The translations under genes were made by a program, and so were the position numbers. This document shows positions 26,487-35,293 of a DNA stretch of 64,000 nucleotides, piece after piece (the stretch's first letter is position 1; the number at the start of each line of letters is the position of its first letter). The notes beneath the pieces were generated by a model. It saw only the letters and a program-made list of their open reading frames with translations, did not search any database and was not told the DNA's origin. This DNA is from Spongorhabdus nitratireducens (lineage in GTDB: Bacteria; Pseudomonadota; Gammaproteobacteria; Pseudomonadales; Endozoicomonadaceae): positions 346,430-410,429 of the forward strand of contig CANDOC010000004.1 of the NCBI GenBank assembly GCA_947387575.1. Reading direction: 5' to 3'.

Positions 26487-27107
26487 CTAACTATCGCTGC
26501 CGGATGCATCCATAGTCATATGTTCATGGTGTTTGTGCCCGGATTCAGAATGATGCATATCCTTCATATCCATGTTGTGCATCATGCCCGCCGGCTGATC
26601 GTTCAGAACCTGCAAGGTAATGTCGTCAAAACGGATGACCTTACCGCCGAAGTCTTGTGCAAATTTGTCCGCAGCGGCCTGTTCAGCAAAGCTGGCCAGG
26701 GTGGTGCCCATCGCTCCTGCTTGGCTGCTGCCGGCTACATACCAGGCATCTCTGGCATTGATAAAGGCTTCGTCATCGGGAGTATTCCAGGGGCTGACAG
26801 CCATATCATGAACAAATATGGCATCGATATTTGGCTGGTTTTCAGGTTGGAGCACCCAGGCAAACAGATCACGGGTAGAGCAGAAACGTTTTACTACTTC
26901 ACTGCCTTTTGCATACAGCTCACCCTTCGGTCCCGGATGATTTTTGATAATCATACCGCAAAGATGGCAGGTGTCGCCTGACTCGATAGGTACCGGTTTA
27001 TGCTCAACAACAGTTTCCGGATCGCTGCAAGCTGTTAGCAGGGCAATTAAAAAGCCTGTCAGAAGGGCAAAAAGAGTTGTTCTATTGAGCATGTTGGTAA
27101 TCAGCAT
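26487..27107 (-). CDS. nosL: NosL copper chaperone lipoprotein
   Basis: A 206-aa lipoprotein that delivers copper for the CuZ centre of nitrous oxide reductase. The lipobox is LLTAC (Cys ~27). The metal motif CHLCGMII (~47-54) and the fold regions KRFCSTRDLFAW and WYVAGSS are typical. An unusual feature is the C-terminal tail from ~residue 172 (GMMHNMDMKDMHHSESGHKHHEHMT region), very rich in Met and His and likely to bind extra copper. It ends the nosRZDFYL set, 32 nt behind nosY. Confidence 0.92.
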   Translation of the reverse strand: MLITNMLNRTTLFALLTGFLIALLTACSDPETVVEHKPVPIESGDTCHLCGMIIKNHPGPKGELYAKGSEVVKRFCSTRDLFAWVLQPENQPNIDAIFVHDMAVSPWNTPDDEAFINARDAWYVAGSSQAGAMGTTLASFAEQAAADKFAQDFGGKVIRFDDITLQVLNDQPAGMMHNMDMKDMHHSESGHKHHEHMTMDASGSDS

Positions 27108-27139
27108 GACCTGCTATTCCTTACACCTATTGCAGAAAA

Positions 27140-27967
27140 TTAGAGTGCTCTTCGGCGGAAACATATCAGGGCGATAGATACCGGCAATAAAAGCCAGGTC
27201 AACATGGCACCAATCAGCCCCCAGGCAGGAAATATGCCGCCGGATGCCACAGACATCAGACCTGTCAGAGCCTGTTCGCCACCCAATCCCTGGAGATTGA
27301 GTAACCGGAAAATATCAGTGGGATTCAGAAGTAGCAGCCAGGGAAATAACTCACCGCTGATTTGCCCGCCGGTGGCAACCAGTATGCCAAGTAACCCCAT
27401 ATCAAAAATCAGTACAAATAACAGCCAGATCACCAGCGCCAGACCGGCTGCTTTGGATTTTTCCTGAACGACTGCGCTGACTAGATAAGCAATACCGATA
27501 AAACACCAGCCCAGCAGAATGGAAGACAGGATAAGTAGCAGAAAGGGTTGAATCAGGCCTGTCCAGCCGGTGTCAGAGAACAGTCCCATCATTACCGCAG
27601 CTGAACCAAAACCCAGAATGGTTGAGGTGGCAAGAATAGCGCCGTGTCCCAGCCATTTTCCGAGCAGCAGCTGGTCGCGACTCAGGGGGTAGGTCAACAG
27701 CAGAAGCAGGGTGCCGTTTTCTGCTTCTCCGACCAAGGCATCATAAGCCAGCATCAGTGCAATCAGTGGAACAATAAAGACCGCCAGACTGGCAAGGCTG
27801 GCAATTGTGGTAGCGACCGGAGCGAAACCACTCTGTCCGGCAGCTGCCGCACCGAACACGGCCAGCCCGATGGCCAGCAAGGCCAGAATAACTGCGATGG
27901 CCAGCAGCCACCGATTGCGTAAACCATCCTGGTATTCTTTGCCGGCAACGATCAGCAGTGCATTCAT
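27140..27967 (-). CDS. nosY: NosY, ABC permease for nitrous oxide reductase maturation
   Basis: A 275-aa ABC-2-type membrane protein with six hydrophobic helices. The opening AGKEYQDGLRNRWLLA and the GEAENGTLLLLLTYPLSRDQLLLGKWLG stretch are typical of NosY. With NosF and NosD it forms the complex that supports assembly of the copper-sulfide centre CuZ of NosZ. Its ATG overlaps the nosF stop by 4 nt, showing translational coupling. Confidence 0.93.
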   Translation of the reverse strand: MNALLIVAGKEYQDGLRNRWLLAIAVILALLAIGLAVFGAAAAGQSGFAPVATTIASLASLAVFIVPLIALMLAYDALVGEAENGTLLLLLTYPLSRDQLLLGKWLGHGAILATSTILGFGSAAVMMGLFSDTGWTGLIQPFLLLILSSILLGWCFIGIAYLVSAVVQEKSKAAGLALVIWLLFVLIFDMGLLGILVATGGQISGELFPWLLLLNPTDIFRLLNLQGLGGEQALTGLMSVASGGIFPAWGLIGAMLTWLLLPVSIALICFRRRAL

Positions 27968-28893
27968 GACTGCACCTCCCGGTTAGTGACAGGCTGACAG
28001 AAATGGTTGTACAGGTCTTCAAGATTGGGGATATGCCACTGAAAATCTGTCACTTGTTGCATGGCTGCCAGTGTTTGCATCATTTTCATCTTGTCCTGGC
28101 TGTTGCCGCCAAGTACCAGATGGTTTTCAAGATTGGAATCCCCGGTGTTTTCCAGCATATGCTTCACATCCTGCGGCAGATTGCTGAGTAAATCCCGACC
28201 TTCAATTTCCAACCTGACCGGTAGCTTTGCCTGCTTTCTTAATGTACCCAGAGAACCCAGCGCCAGCAGTTGTCCTTTACCCATAATGGCGGCTCTGTCG
28301 ATATAGCGCTCAACTCCGGGTAAAACATGAGAGCAGAGGATAACGCTACAACCCTGTTCCTTGAGTTCAGCCACACTCTGATAGAAATCCTGGGTAGCAA
28401 CCGGGTCCAGCCCAACGGTGGGTTCGTCCAGTAAAAGCAGTTTCGGCTCTCCCAGCATGGCCTGGGCAAGCCCCAGCCGTTGTCGCATACCTTTGGACCA
28501 GGTGCCGACCTTGCGGTTAATAGCATGGGAAAGTCCCAGACGTTCCAGCAGAGCCAGACATTGTTTACGACCAAAGCCCTTCAGTTTGGCAAAAAACATC
28601 AGTACTTCCAATCCGGTCAGTTGTTCATAGAAACTGACATTTTCCTGCAGAAAACCGATCTGGTGACGTTTGTTGAGAAATTCCTTCTGATCCGGAGCCT
28701 GACCGAAAACAGAGATATGGCCTTCATCGGGTGACAGTAATCCCAGAATCAGTTTGATACTGGTGCTTTTGCCGGCACCGTTGTGACCAAATAATCCCAG
28801 TACTTCACCTTCTTCCAGTGAATAGCTGATATTTTGAATGGCTTTCAGGTCACCAAAGTTTTTGGCCACATTTTCCAGTTGCAAGACACTCAT
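27964..28893 (-). CDS. nosF: NosF, ABC ATPase for nitrous oxide reductase maturation
   Basis: A 309-aa ATP-binding subunit with Walker A GHNGAGKS (~35-42), Q-loop QENVSFYEQLTG, signature WSKGMRQRLGLAQAM (LSGGQ equivalent) and Walker B LLLLDEPTVGLD, followed by the H-loop SH. It drives NosY and, through it, NosD in the periplasm. Both ends overlap neighbours by 4 nt (nosD before, nosY after), so the three genes are tightly coupled. Confidence 0.93.
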   Translation of the reverse strand: MSVLQLENVAKNFGDLKAIQNISYSLEEGEVLGLFGHNGAGKSTSIKLILGLLSPDEGHISVFGQAPDQKEFLNKRHQIGFLQENVSFYEQLTGLEVLMFFAKLKGFGRKQCLALLERLGLSHAINRKVGTWSKGMRQRLGLAQAMLGEPKLLLLDEPTVGLDPVATQDFYQSVAELKEQGCSVILCSHVLPGVERYIDRAAIMGKGQLLALGSLGTLRKQAKLPVRLEIEGRDLLSNLPQDVKHMLENTGDSNLENHLVLGGNSQDKMKMMQTLAAMQQVTDFQWHIPNLEDLYNHFCQPVTNREVQS

Positions 28894-30278
28894 AGTGACT
28901 GCTCCCCGTTCTGCTTGTATTCAACGGCTTGGTTTGCCACAGAGCTATCTATTGATGTGTCTGCTGCTGAAATGTTTGTGTTGCTGTCGATATACCCCTG
29001 GGCAGGATTTGCCATCAAGGGGTAGCTGTCTTTTACGCCTGGTGCCTTGAATACCGGAAACTGCTGCTGCACCCAGCGCAACACAACGACAGCGGGAGAG
29101 TTAATCAGCAGGCGTGAAGAAGGATATTTCCACAGCAGTCGATCCATGCTGTCATTGGGTTCATAAGCGGTATCACCCAATCCGTCTCCATTCATATCCC
29201 AGCCAAGGTAGTCGCTCCAATAATTGCCCCGTGAGAGATTACCGTTCTTGGCTGACCACTCCTGGGTATCATTAACGACGTATTTCACCTGGGTGCGGTT
29301 ATTAATAAAGGCATTTTCATAAACCTTGTTACCTTCGGAGCCGGCTGTCAGGTGAATACCGAGATCGCTGTCGACAAAGCTGTTGCCGCGAATGGTATTA
29401 AAAGCAGAGTTATAGACAAACAGCGCCTTTCCTTCTGCTCCCAGAACAGTGCCCATACCCGGAGCGTGGATACGCTGTATCCGGTTATCCCGGATCTCGG
29501 AATAGGTAATGAAATTCATCAGGATGCCGTAGCTTTCATTATCTCTTGATACGTTACCGGCAATGAGCAGATTTCTGGATGACATCAGTGCCAGCCCGAC
29601 CCGGTTATTCCAGGACTGGTTATCTACGACTTCATTGGAGTGGGAGTACATGTAGTGAATGCCGAAACGCAGATCATGCATGCGGTTGTTAATCAGGCGG
29701 TTATTCTGGCTGGAGATGATATACAGACCATCCCGGGTCTCTGAGATTTCGTTGTCGCGGACTTCAATATTCTTAACCAGTGACAAATGAATCCCATTGC
29801 CACGATCCGCTGAGCGAAGGCTGGAATTACCTTTCACCCGGTTATTTCTTATCAGGCCACCGTCGACTTTTTCGAAAAAGATACCAAAGCTGTCACCCTG
29901 CAGGGTGTTGTGTTCGACAAGGGCATTATCCGCACCTTTCTGGACATAGATGCCGGCGTTCTGGGCGGTCAGATCATCACCCCAGTTAACGACTTCCAGC
30001 CCACGCACCGTCACATTCGGAGCTGTTATACGAAGGGCGTCTTTTTTGCCGTTGGCATCAATAACTGCGCCAGATTGCCCGGACAGAACTATTGATTTTG
30101 AAACAATAAAATTACCGCGATATCGGCCTGCCTTCAGTACCAGCTGGTCACCGGTCTGGCTGGTATTGAGTAACTGTTGCAGGTCATCACCGGGAGAAAC
30201 CGGAATCTCTGCAGCAGCAACTGTGCGGGTACCAAACAGTAAAAACAGCAGGTAAAAAAGGCAGACAGAATAACGCAT
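28890..30278 (-). CDS. nosD: NosD periplasmic copper-site maturation protein
   Basis: A 462-aa periplasmic protein with a signal peptide (to ~residue 22) and a right-handed parallel beta-helix of CASH-type repeats: repeated NxxxxN and GIxxxx units such as NRLINNRMHDLRFGIHYMYS. The end of the fold carries RGNYWSDYLGWDMNGDGLGDTAY, a conserved NosD feature. It works with NosF and NosY in building CuZ. ATG 30278 has AGGA 8 nt upstream and is preferred over GTG 30284. It begins 52 nt after nosZ. Confidence 0.92.
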   Translation of the reverse strand: MRYSVCLFYLLFLLFGTRTVAAAEIPVSPGDDLQQLLNTSQTGDQLVLKAGRYRGNFIVSKSIVLSGQSGAVIDANGKKDALRITAPNVTVRGLEVVNWGDDLTAQNAGIYVQKGADNALVEHNTLQGDSFGIFFEKVDGGLIRNNRVKGNSSLRSADRGNGIHLSLVKNIEVRDNEISETRDGLYIISSQNNRLINNRMHDLRFGIHYMYSHSNEVVDNQSWNNRVGLALMSSRNLLIAGNVSRDNESYGILMNFITYSEIRDNRIQRIHAPGMGTVLGAEGKALFVYNSAFNTIRGNSFVDSDLGIHLTAGSEGNKVYENAFINNRTQVKYVVNDTQEWSAKNGNLSRGNYWSDYLGWDMNGDGLGDTAYEPNDSMDRLLWKYPSSRLLINSPAVVVLRWVQQQFPVFKAPGVKDSYPLMANPAQGYIDSNTNISAADTSIDSSVANQAVEYKQNGEQSL

Positions 30279-30330
30279 AGTCACTTTCCTGTGGCAGACA
30301 CACTATGTGCCTGCCTTACTTACTTCCCGA

Positions 30331-32232
30331 TCAGGCTTTTTCAACCAGCATGCGACCACGCATTTCCATATGCAGGGCGTGGCAGAACCAGTGGCAGTAG
30401 TACCAGTGGACACCGGGTTTATCAGCCTTGAAGGTGATAGACGAGGTTTGCTGCGGGCTGATTTCCATGCTGACGCCGTGATTGACCAGACAGAAACCGT
30501 GAGTTACGTCTTCGACGATATCGAGGTTGGTCACAAACACAGTGACTTCATCGCCTTGCTTGACGGTAAAGTCAGTGAGGCCAAAGCTCGGGGCAATCGA
30601 GGTCATATAAACCCGAACCTTGTTGCCATCCCGAATGACTTTGTTGTCCATTTCCAGGATTACACCGTCTTTCTCGGCCTGAGCTTTGGCACCGGCAAAG
30701 AAAGGATCATCACGAGTCCAGACTTTTTTGGTCTTGACCTTGCTGCGGTGAACAATCATACAGTCGTGTGGCTCGGCATACGTCGGGCCATCATGAACGA
30801 TCCGCATTTCATCGCCGGAGATATCAATCAGCTGATCGTTTTCAGGATGCAGCGGGCCGGCTTTCAGGAAGCGATCCTTGGAGAACTTGCACAGGGCAAC
30901 CAGCCATTTGCCATCAGCATCGCGGGTTTCACCCATGGAGGTGTGGTTGTGGCCCGGCTGGTAATGTACATCAAGTTTCTGGCTGATGTAATTCACTTTT
31001 TCGCCGTTATAGGCGCGGACTGCCTTTTCAACATCCCACTTGACGATCTGGCTGTCGATAAAGACGGTGGTGTAGGCATTGCCACGGCCGTCAAAGGCAG
31101 TGTGCAGCGGCCCCAGGCCCAGTTCCGGCTCGGCAACAATGGTGTCACGCGGCTTGATCTTGTCGCTGAACAGGTCGTCCAGACGGGCAATTTCAATCAC
31201 ACTGACAGTCGGTGACAGTTTACCGTTGGCAACAAAATATTTGCCGTCCGGTGCGGTATTCAGGCCGTGAGGGCTCTTCGGTACCGGAATGTAGCGGGTC
31301 AGATCGCTGCCTTTACGGCCGTCAACAACCGGTACTTTGGAGTCACCAATAGTCTGGAATTTGCCGGCTTTGACTGCGGCTTCAATCCGGGGAATATTAA
31401 AGACCACCACCCAGTCACGCTCTGCTGAAATCATTTCCGGCAGGGTCATGCCCTTTTCGCTGTTGTAGCAGGTCGCTGCGACATACTTGCCTTGATAATC
31501 GGCATCGGTGTTGTCAAGGTTACCATCGACAATGACCTGAAATACGACTTCCATCTTCTCGGCGTCAATCACGTTGAACATGGAGAAATAGTTTTCGGTA
31601 TTGTTCAGATCCCGGCCATCGTTTGGCAGTGGAATTTCATATTCACCATTAGCGAAAAGGTACTTGGTGTGCGGTACTTTTTGTACCCGCAGGCCATGAA
31701 TAGCTGAGACATTCGGTACTTCGACAATTTTGTCGGTCTTCATCACATCACAACGGATCCGGGCTACCCGGGTGTTGGCCTTGTCATTGATGAAAACATA
31801 CTTGCCATCGTAATGACCATCAGTCATGGACATATGCGGGTGATGGCAGTCACCGTTCAGGTACTTGGATGAGTCTCCCAGCACATCTTTACTTTCGTTG
31901 GTCAGGCCCCAGCCGGTGGCTGAATCGACATTGAAAACGGGAATCCGAGTCAGTTCACGCATAGAAGGCAGGCCCAGCACCCGCACTTCACCAGAGTGAC
32001 CGCCACTCCAGAAACCGTAGTATTCGTCCAGTTCACCCGGAGCGATAACACCATGACCGGCACCTGTTTTGGATGAAGCAGCCTGAGCAGTCGGAGCCAG
32101 CAATCCTGTTGCCAGACCAGTACCGGCTGCAATCATTCCGGCTCCACCCAGTGCAGCAGCAGAACCAAGGAACATACGACGGCTTATACGAACGTGCTCG
32201 GATACATTCTTGTCATCTGGATCAATTTTCAT
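30331..32232 (-). CDS. nosZ: Nitrous oxide reductase NosZ (clade I, Tat-exported)
   Basis: A 633-aa copper enzyme that reduces N2O to N2 in the periplasm. The twin-arginine signal [12 protein letters not shown] (Arg18-Arg19) ends near residue 50, which marks the Tat-dependent clade I. The seven-bladed propeller carries the CuZ histidines ([40 protein letters not shown]). The C-terminal cupredoxin domain has the CuA motif [14 protein letters not shown] with both Cys and the His and Met ligands. All catalytic ligands appear present and the length is normal, so the enzyme should be active. It lies 9 nt behind nosR. Confidence 0.96.
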   Translation of the reverse strand: MKIDPDDKNVSEHVRISRRMFLGSAAALGGAGMIAAGTGLATGLLAPTAQAASSKTGAGHGVIAPGELDEYYGFWSGGHSGEVRVLGLPSMRELTRIPVFNVDSATGWGLTNESKDVLGDSSKYLNGDCHHPHMSMTDGHYDGKYVFINDKANTRVARIRCDVMKTDKIVEVPNVSAIHGLRVQKVPHTKYLFANGEYEIPLPNDGRDLNNTENYFSMFNVIDAEKMEVVFQVIVDGNLDNTDADYQGKYVAATCYNSEKGMTLPEMISAERDWVVVFNIPRIEAAVKAGKFQTIGDSKVPVVDGRKGSDLTRYIPVPKSPHGLNTAPDGKYFVANGKLSPTVSVIEIARLDDLFSDKIKPRDTIVAEPELGLGPLHTAFDGRGNAYTTVFIDSQIVKWDVEKAVRAYNGEKVNYISQKLDVHYQPGHNHTSMGETRDADGKWLVALCKFSKDRFLKAGPLHPENDQLIDISGDEMRIVHDGPTYAEPHDCMIVHRSKVKTKKVWTRDDPFFAGAKAQAEKDGVILEMDNKVIRDGNKVRVYMTSIAPSFGLTDFTVKQGDEVTVFVTNLDIVEDVTHGFCLVNHGVSMEISPQQTSSITFKADKPGVHWYYCHWFCHALHMEMRGRMLVEKA

Positions 32233-32241
32233 GTCTTTTCC

Positions 32242-34386
32242 TTATGGGCCTTCCTGTACGAGAGGAATCTCACCATCAAACGACGGACGAGTTTTGTTGC
32301 GCTTTTTCTTTTTCAGAATCAGGGGCGGGCACTTGCTGTCGTTGTAATAGGTGATCTGACAGTCAAGGCAGTGATGGCATTCGTTAGGGTTAATCTCGCC
32401 ATCCGGAGCGATGGCCTGGATTTCACATTCATTGGCACAGACCCGGCAAGGCTTGCCGCACTCCGGGCGACGCTTGAGCCAGTCAAACAGTCGCATTCGG
32501 GCAGGTACAGCCAGCGCAGCACCCAGCGGGCAGATATAGCGGCAGTAGGCCTTGCGAGTGAAGATGGAAATAAACAGGAGGAAACCGGCGTAAAAAGCAA
32601 AGCCCCACTCGCGCTGGAATTTCAGGGTGATCGCAGTTTTAAAAGGCTCGATCTCGGCATAACGCTCGGCTGTTGCCAGTGATTCCAGTGATATCGCAAA
32701 CAGCACCAGCAGAATGATGTATTTGATGGCCCACAGTCGTTCGTGCACTGCCCAGGGTAATTCGTACTGTTTTACCTTGAATTTACGAGCCAGTTCATTG
32801 ATCAGTTCCTGCAATGCACCAAACGGGCAGAGCCAGCCACAAAAAATTCCCCGACCCCAGAGCAGCAGCGTCATCGCTACAAAGCCCCAGAGAATAAACA
32901 GCATTGGATCAAGCAGGAACATATCCCACTTGAAACCGTTCATCAGGGCATGAATAAAGGTAAAGACATTGACGATTGATAACTGTCCCAAGGCGTACCA
33001 GCCGATAAAAAAGACGGTATAGACCAGATATCCGGTACGCACACGATGCAGCAGTTTCGGATGGCGAACCAGAATATCCTGCAGGAACAAAATAACGGTC
33101 AGGATCCCAAGCCCGATACCCAGCACTGCAATCTGGAAGGGTTGCTGTTTCCAGACTGAAACCCACAGAGGTTCAGGTTCTGGCTCTACAACCGGGGCAG
33201 GGCGGGTAATATATTTTTCGGGTGTTGTGTAATCACCATAGAAACTGGTGAAAATACTTTTGATCGGGCCTACCTGACGGCGTACCAGTAATTCCAGTTG
33301 CCAGGGGCTGCCCGGATCGAACTCATATTTGGCCCGGGCAATAAAGATGGACATCTCTCCAAAGCCTGGGAAACCGTCGATATAAACATCATCCAGACGG
33401 TAGTAGTCGGAGTCCCGGAAACTGATGCTGTTGTTATTCTGCTCCAGCTGAATCCGGTCGAAAATACCACCGCGTACATAGCCGTTGCCCTTGAAGGAAT
33501 AAAGGCCATTGGCCATCACTGCAAAAGCCTGATCACCGGGCTTCAGTTCACCCATCAGCCACTGATACTCACTGTCTCCCAGCAGGTTACGACCCACTGT
33601 CGGAATATTCAGCGGAGCATAGTAAAGCTCGATAAAGGTGTCGTTCTTTTCTTCGGCTGCCGCTTCTTCAATGCCTTCACCCTCGGTTCCGACAAAGGCT
33701 TGATCGATATCGGCACGCTGGAGTTTCAGCATCCGGACTGAGCCGTCACCGGTCAGGGTCAACCAGTCAGCAGGTTGAAACAGGTCATCCTTTATTGTGG
33801 CTGGCAGCGATGCCTGGCTTGCAGCATCAATAACACCGAAAGCTGCAGCGACTTTTGCTGCAGCACGCATAACAGTTTCATTTACCACCATCACAGTAAC
33901 GGTGGCACCGGTAATAGCATCGACGTTGATAACGCCTTCCTGATTGCCGGCACCCACCCGTACCCGGTCGGTGACATTCAGGCCAATATAATCCGCTGCA
34001 AAATCAAACAGGGATTGCTCCGGAATACCTACCAGAAGAATCGGCTCATGGTGCTCAAGTACTTCAGAGGCTAGAATCTTGCCATCAGGGTCGATAGCAA
34101 CCAGCATATTGACCGGTTTGCCTGAGTAGGCGGGAATATCAACAACATTTTGGGTTTCAAAAGCCCAGCCAATAGTTTGCTGATCCTTTTTTATAACCCA
34201 GGCAGAGTAAGGTTCGGATACCTGAGAGAAGGATGCCTGCGGGAACTTCTGTTGTAGCAGGTTTGGTATGGTGTCCTGCGAATGGCTGAATACCGAAAAG
34301 CCTGTCAACGCACTGATCAGAACGAAGAAACGCGCTATATAGAATAATGCTGCCTGATACTGACTCTGGCTGTAGGGCTTCACCAC
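32242..34386 (-). CDS. nosR: NosR, membrane flavo-iron-sulfur protein for nitrous oxide respiration
   Basis: A 714-aa membrane protein. A signal/TM segment leads to a periplasmic FMN-binding domain (~80-190) with the flavinylation motif ITGATVT. About six helices follow (~430-640) with the two loop motifs CGWLCPFGALQE and CRYICPLGAALAVP. A cytosolic pair of [4Fe-4S] ferredoxin clusters comes next (CGKPCRVCANEC and CHHCLDCQ). NosR passes electrons to NosZ and is needed for nos transcription. It is the first gene of nosRZDFYL. The leader contains a DNR box and two inverted repeats described separately. Confidence 0.95.
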   Translation of the reverse strand: MVKPYSQSQYQAALFYIARFFVLISALTGFSVFSHSQDTIPNLLQQKFPQASFSQVSEPYSAWVIKKDQQTIGWAFETQNVVDIPAYSGKPVNMLVAIDPDGKILASEVLEHHEPILLVGIPEQSLFDFAADYIGLNVTDRVRVGAGNQEGVINVDAITGATVTVMVVNETVMRAAAKVAAAFGVIDAASQASLPATIKDDLFQPADWLTLTGDGSVRMLKLQRADIDQAFVGTEGEGIEEAAAEEKNDTFIELYYAPLNIPTVGRNLLGDSEYQWLMGELKPGDQAFAVMANGLYSFKGNGYVRGGIFDRIQLEQNNNSISFRDSDYYRLDDVYIDGFPGFGEMSIFIARAKYEFDPGSPWQLELLVRRQVGPIKSIFTSFYGDYTTPEKYITRPAPVVEPEPEPLWVSVWKQQPFQIAVLGIGLGILTVILFLQDILVRHPKLLHRVRTGYLVYTVFFIGWYALGQLSIVNVFTFIHALMNGFKWDMFLLDPMLFILWGFVAMTLLLWGRGIFCGWLCPFGALQELINELARKFKVKQYELPWAVHERLWAIKYIILLVLFAISLESLATAERYAEIEPFKTAITLKFQREWGFAFYAGFLLFISIFTRKAYCRYICPLGAALAVPARMRLFDWLKRRPECGKPCRVCANECEIQAIAPDGEINPNECHHCLDCQITYYNDSKCPPLILKKKKRNKTRPSFDGEIPLVQEGP

Positions 34387-34446
34387 AACACCTGTTAACT
34401 TTTCTTGATTTGCAGGTGCGACATTTTGTCGCAGTTAACAGGTGTT
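34387..34446 (-). repeat. 14-bp inverted repeat in the nosR leader
   Basis: AACACCTGTTAACT (34387-34400) and AGTTAACAGGTGTT (34433-34446) are perfect inverted repeats 32 nt apart. The inner arm touches the nosR ATG. If transcribed they would form a 14-bp stem next to the start codon. Confidence 0.7.
34417..34433. promoter_or_regulatory. 17-bp palindrome over the predicted nosR -10 region
   Basis: TGCGACA-TTT-TGTCGCA is perfectly symmetric and covers a -10-like CAAAAT (minus strand, 34428-34423). The -10 stands at the correct distance from the DNR box for class II activation. It does not match the FNR consensus, so a second regulator is suggested. Confidence 0.5.
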
Positions 34447-34451
34447 CACTC

Positions 34452-34465
34452 TTGAGCATAATCAA
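34452..34465 (-). promoter_or_regulatory. DNR/FNR box of the nosR promoter
   Basis: TTGAT-TATG-CTCAA on the minus strand (TTGAG-CATA-ATCAA on the plus) matches 9 of 10 positions. Its centre is about 30 nt from the -10-like CAAAAT, the geometry of a class II (-41.5) activator site. Confidence 0.7.
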
Positions 34466-34500
34466 GGTTTGAAAAAACGGTGCGAATAGCGAGTGGTTTT

Positions 34501-34514
34501 TTGATTCGGGTCAA
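34501..34514. promoter_or_regulatory. Second DNR/FNR-like box upstream of nosR
   Basis: TTGAT-TCGG-GTCAA matches 9 of 10 positions, 49 bp further upstream of the first box. It could be a second activator site for nosR or serve the divergent gene at 34814. Confidence 0.5.
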
Positions 34515-34813
34515 TAAATAAGGTCTGTGAAATGTAAAGACATGGACATTCAGTTTTTGAAAGTACTTTTAATTGAAGAAATAATGCTGTTGGGTTTTCT
34601 GCTTTTGGAAAGCAATAGCATTTCATTCAGTCGCTTTAACTACCGGTAGTAATCACCGAAGTGTACTGTCGTGACAGCAGATCAGCTTTCTATCTTAGGT
34701 TATCAGCAAGTAAGTCGTAACTATCTGCCTGCAGACCGCTAATCTTGGTAGACTCCCTACTTTTCAGTTCGCAGGATTTTGGTAGAATTCGCGCTTTTTT
34801 GCCGGAGAAGGCC

Positions 34814-35293
34814 ATGAGTGAACAGCTGCTGGAAAAGCTGAAACAAGAAAACCGCGCGCTCAAAGCCGAGCTGAAAGCTTTGCAAGCTGACAACCCGAAG
34901 CGCCTGAAAGAACAGAACAAGCGCCTGCAGGCTCAAAACCGTGGTAAAGATGCTGAGCTGAATCAGTTGAAGCAAAACCTGAAAAAAGTCACCAAAGAAC
35001 GTGATGATTTTAATGCTGTGCTGGATGATCTGGGGGCACTGGCCACTCCCCAATGGCTGTCTGAAGACAAGTCGTGGGCGATCTACCTGTCCCGTCCCGA
35101 ATTTACCGGTGAAGAACTGGCCGATGATGAACTGCATCTGAAGATTGTCGATCTGAAAACCGGCGGCGCCAAAGTCGTACATGTTGACGAAACTGAAAAC
35201 GGTAACGAAGTTTCTTGGCCGCGGATGCGTACTGTACCGAAAAATGTAAAGGATGAAGTCAATAAAATCGTGGCTGAAATCTCCTGGTCATAA
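34814..35293 (+). CDS. Coiled-coil protein of unknown function
   Basis: A 159-aa soluble protein. Residues 1-75 are one long heptad coiled coil rich in Lys, Glu, Leu and Asn (EQLLEKLKQENRALKAELKA onward). Residues ~85-159 form a small mixed domain (SWAIYLSRPEFTGEELADDE, TGGAKVVHVDETENG). No family is recognised. GGAGAAGG lies just before ATG 34814, which beats the in-frame ATG at 34745. It is divergent from nosR and shares the 427-nt intergenic region. The clean codon use suggests a real, well-expressed gene. No partner gene follows. Confidence 0.7.
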   Translation: MSEQLLEKLKQENRALKAELKALQADNPKRLKEQNKRLQAQNRGKDAELNQLKQNLKKVTKERDDFNAVLDDLGALATPQWLSEDKSWAIYLSRPEFTGEELADDELHLKIVDLKTGGAKVVHVDETENGNEVSWPRMRTVPKNVKDEVNKIVAEISWS

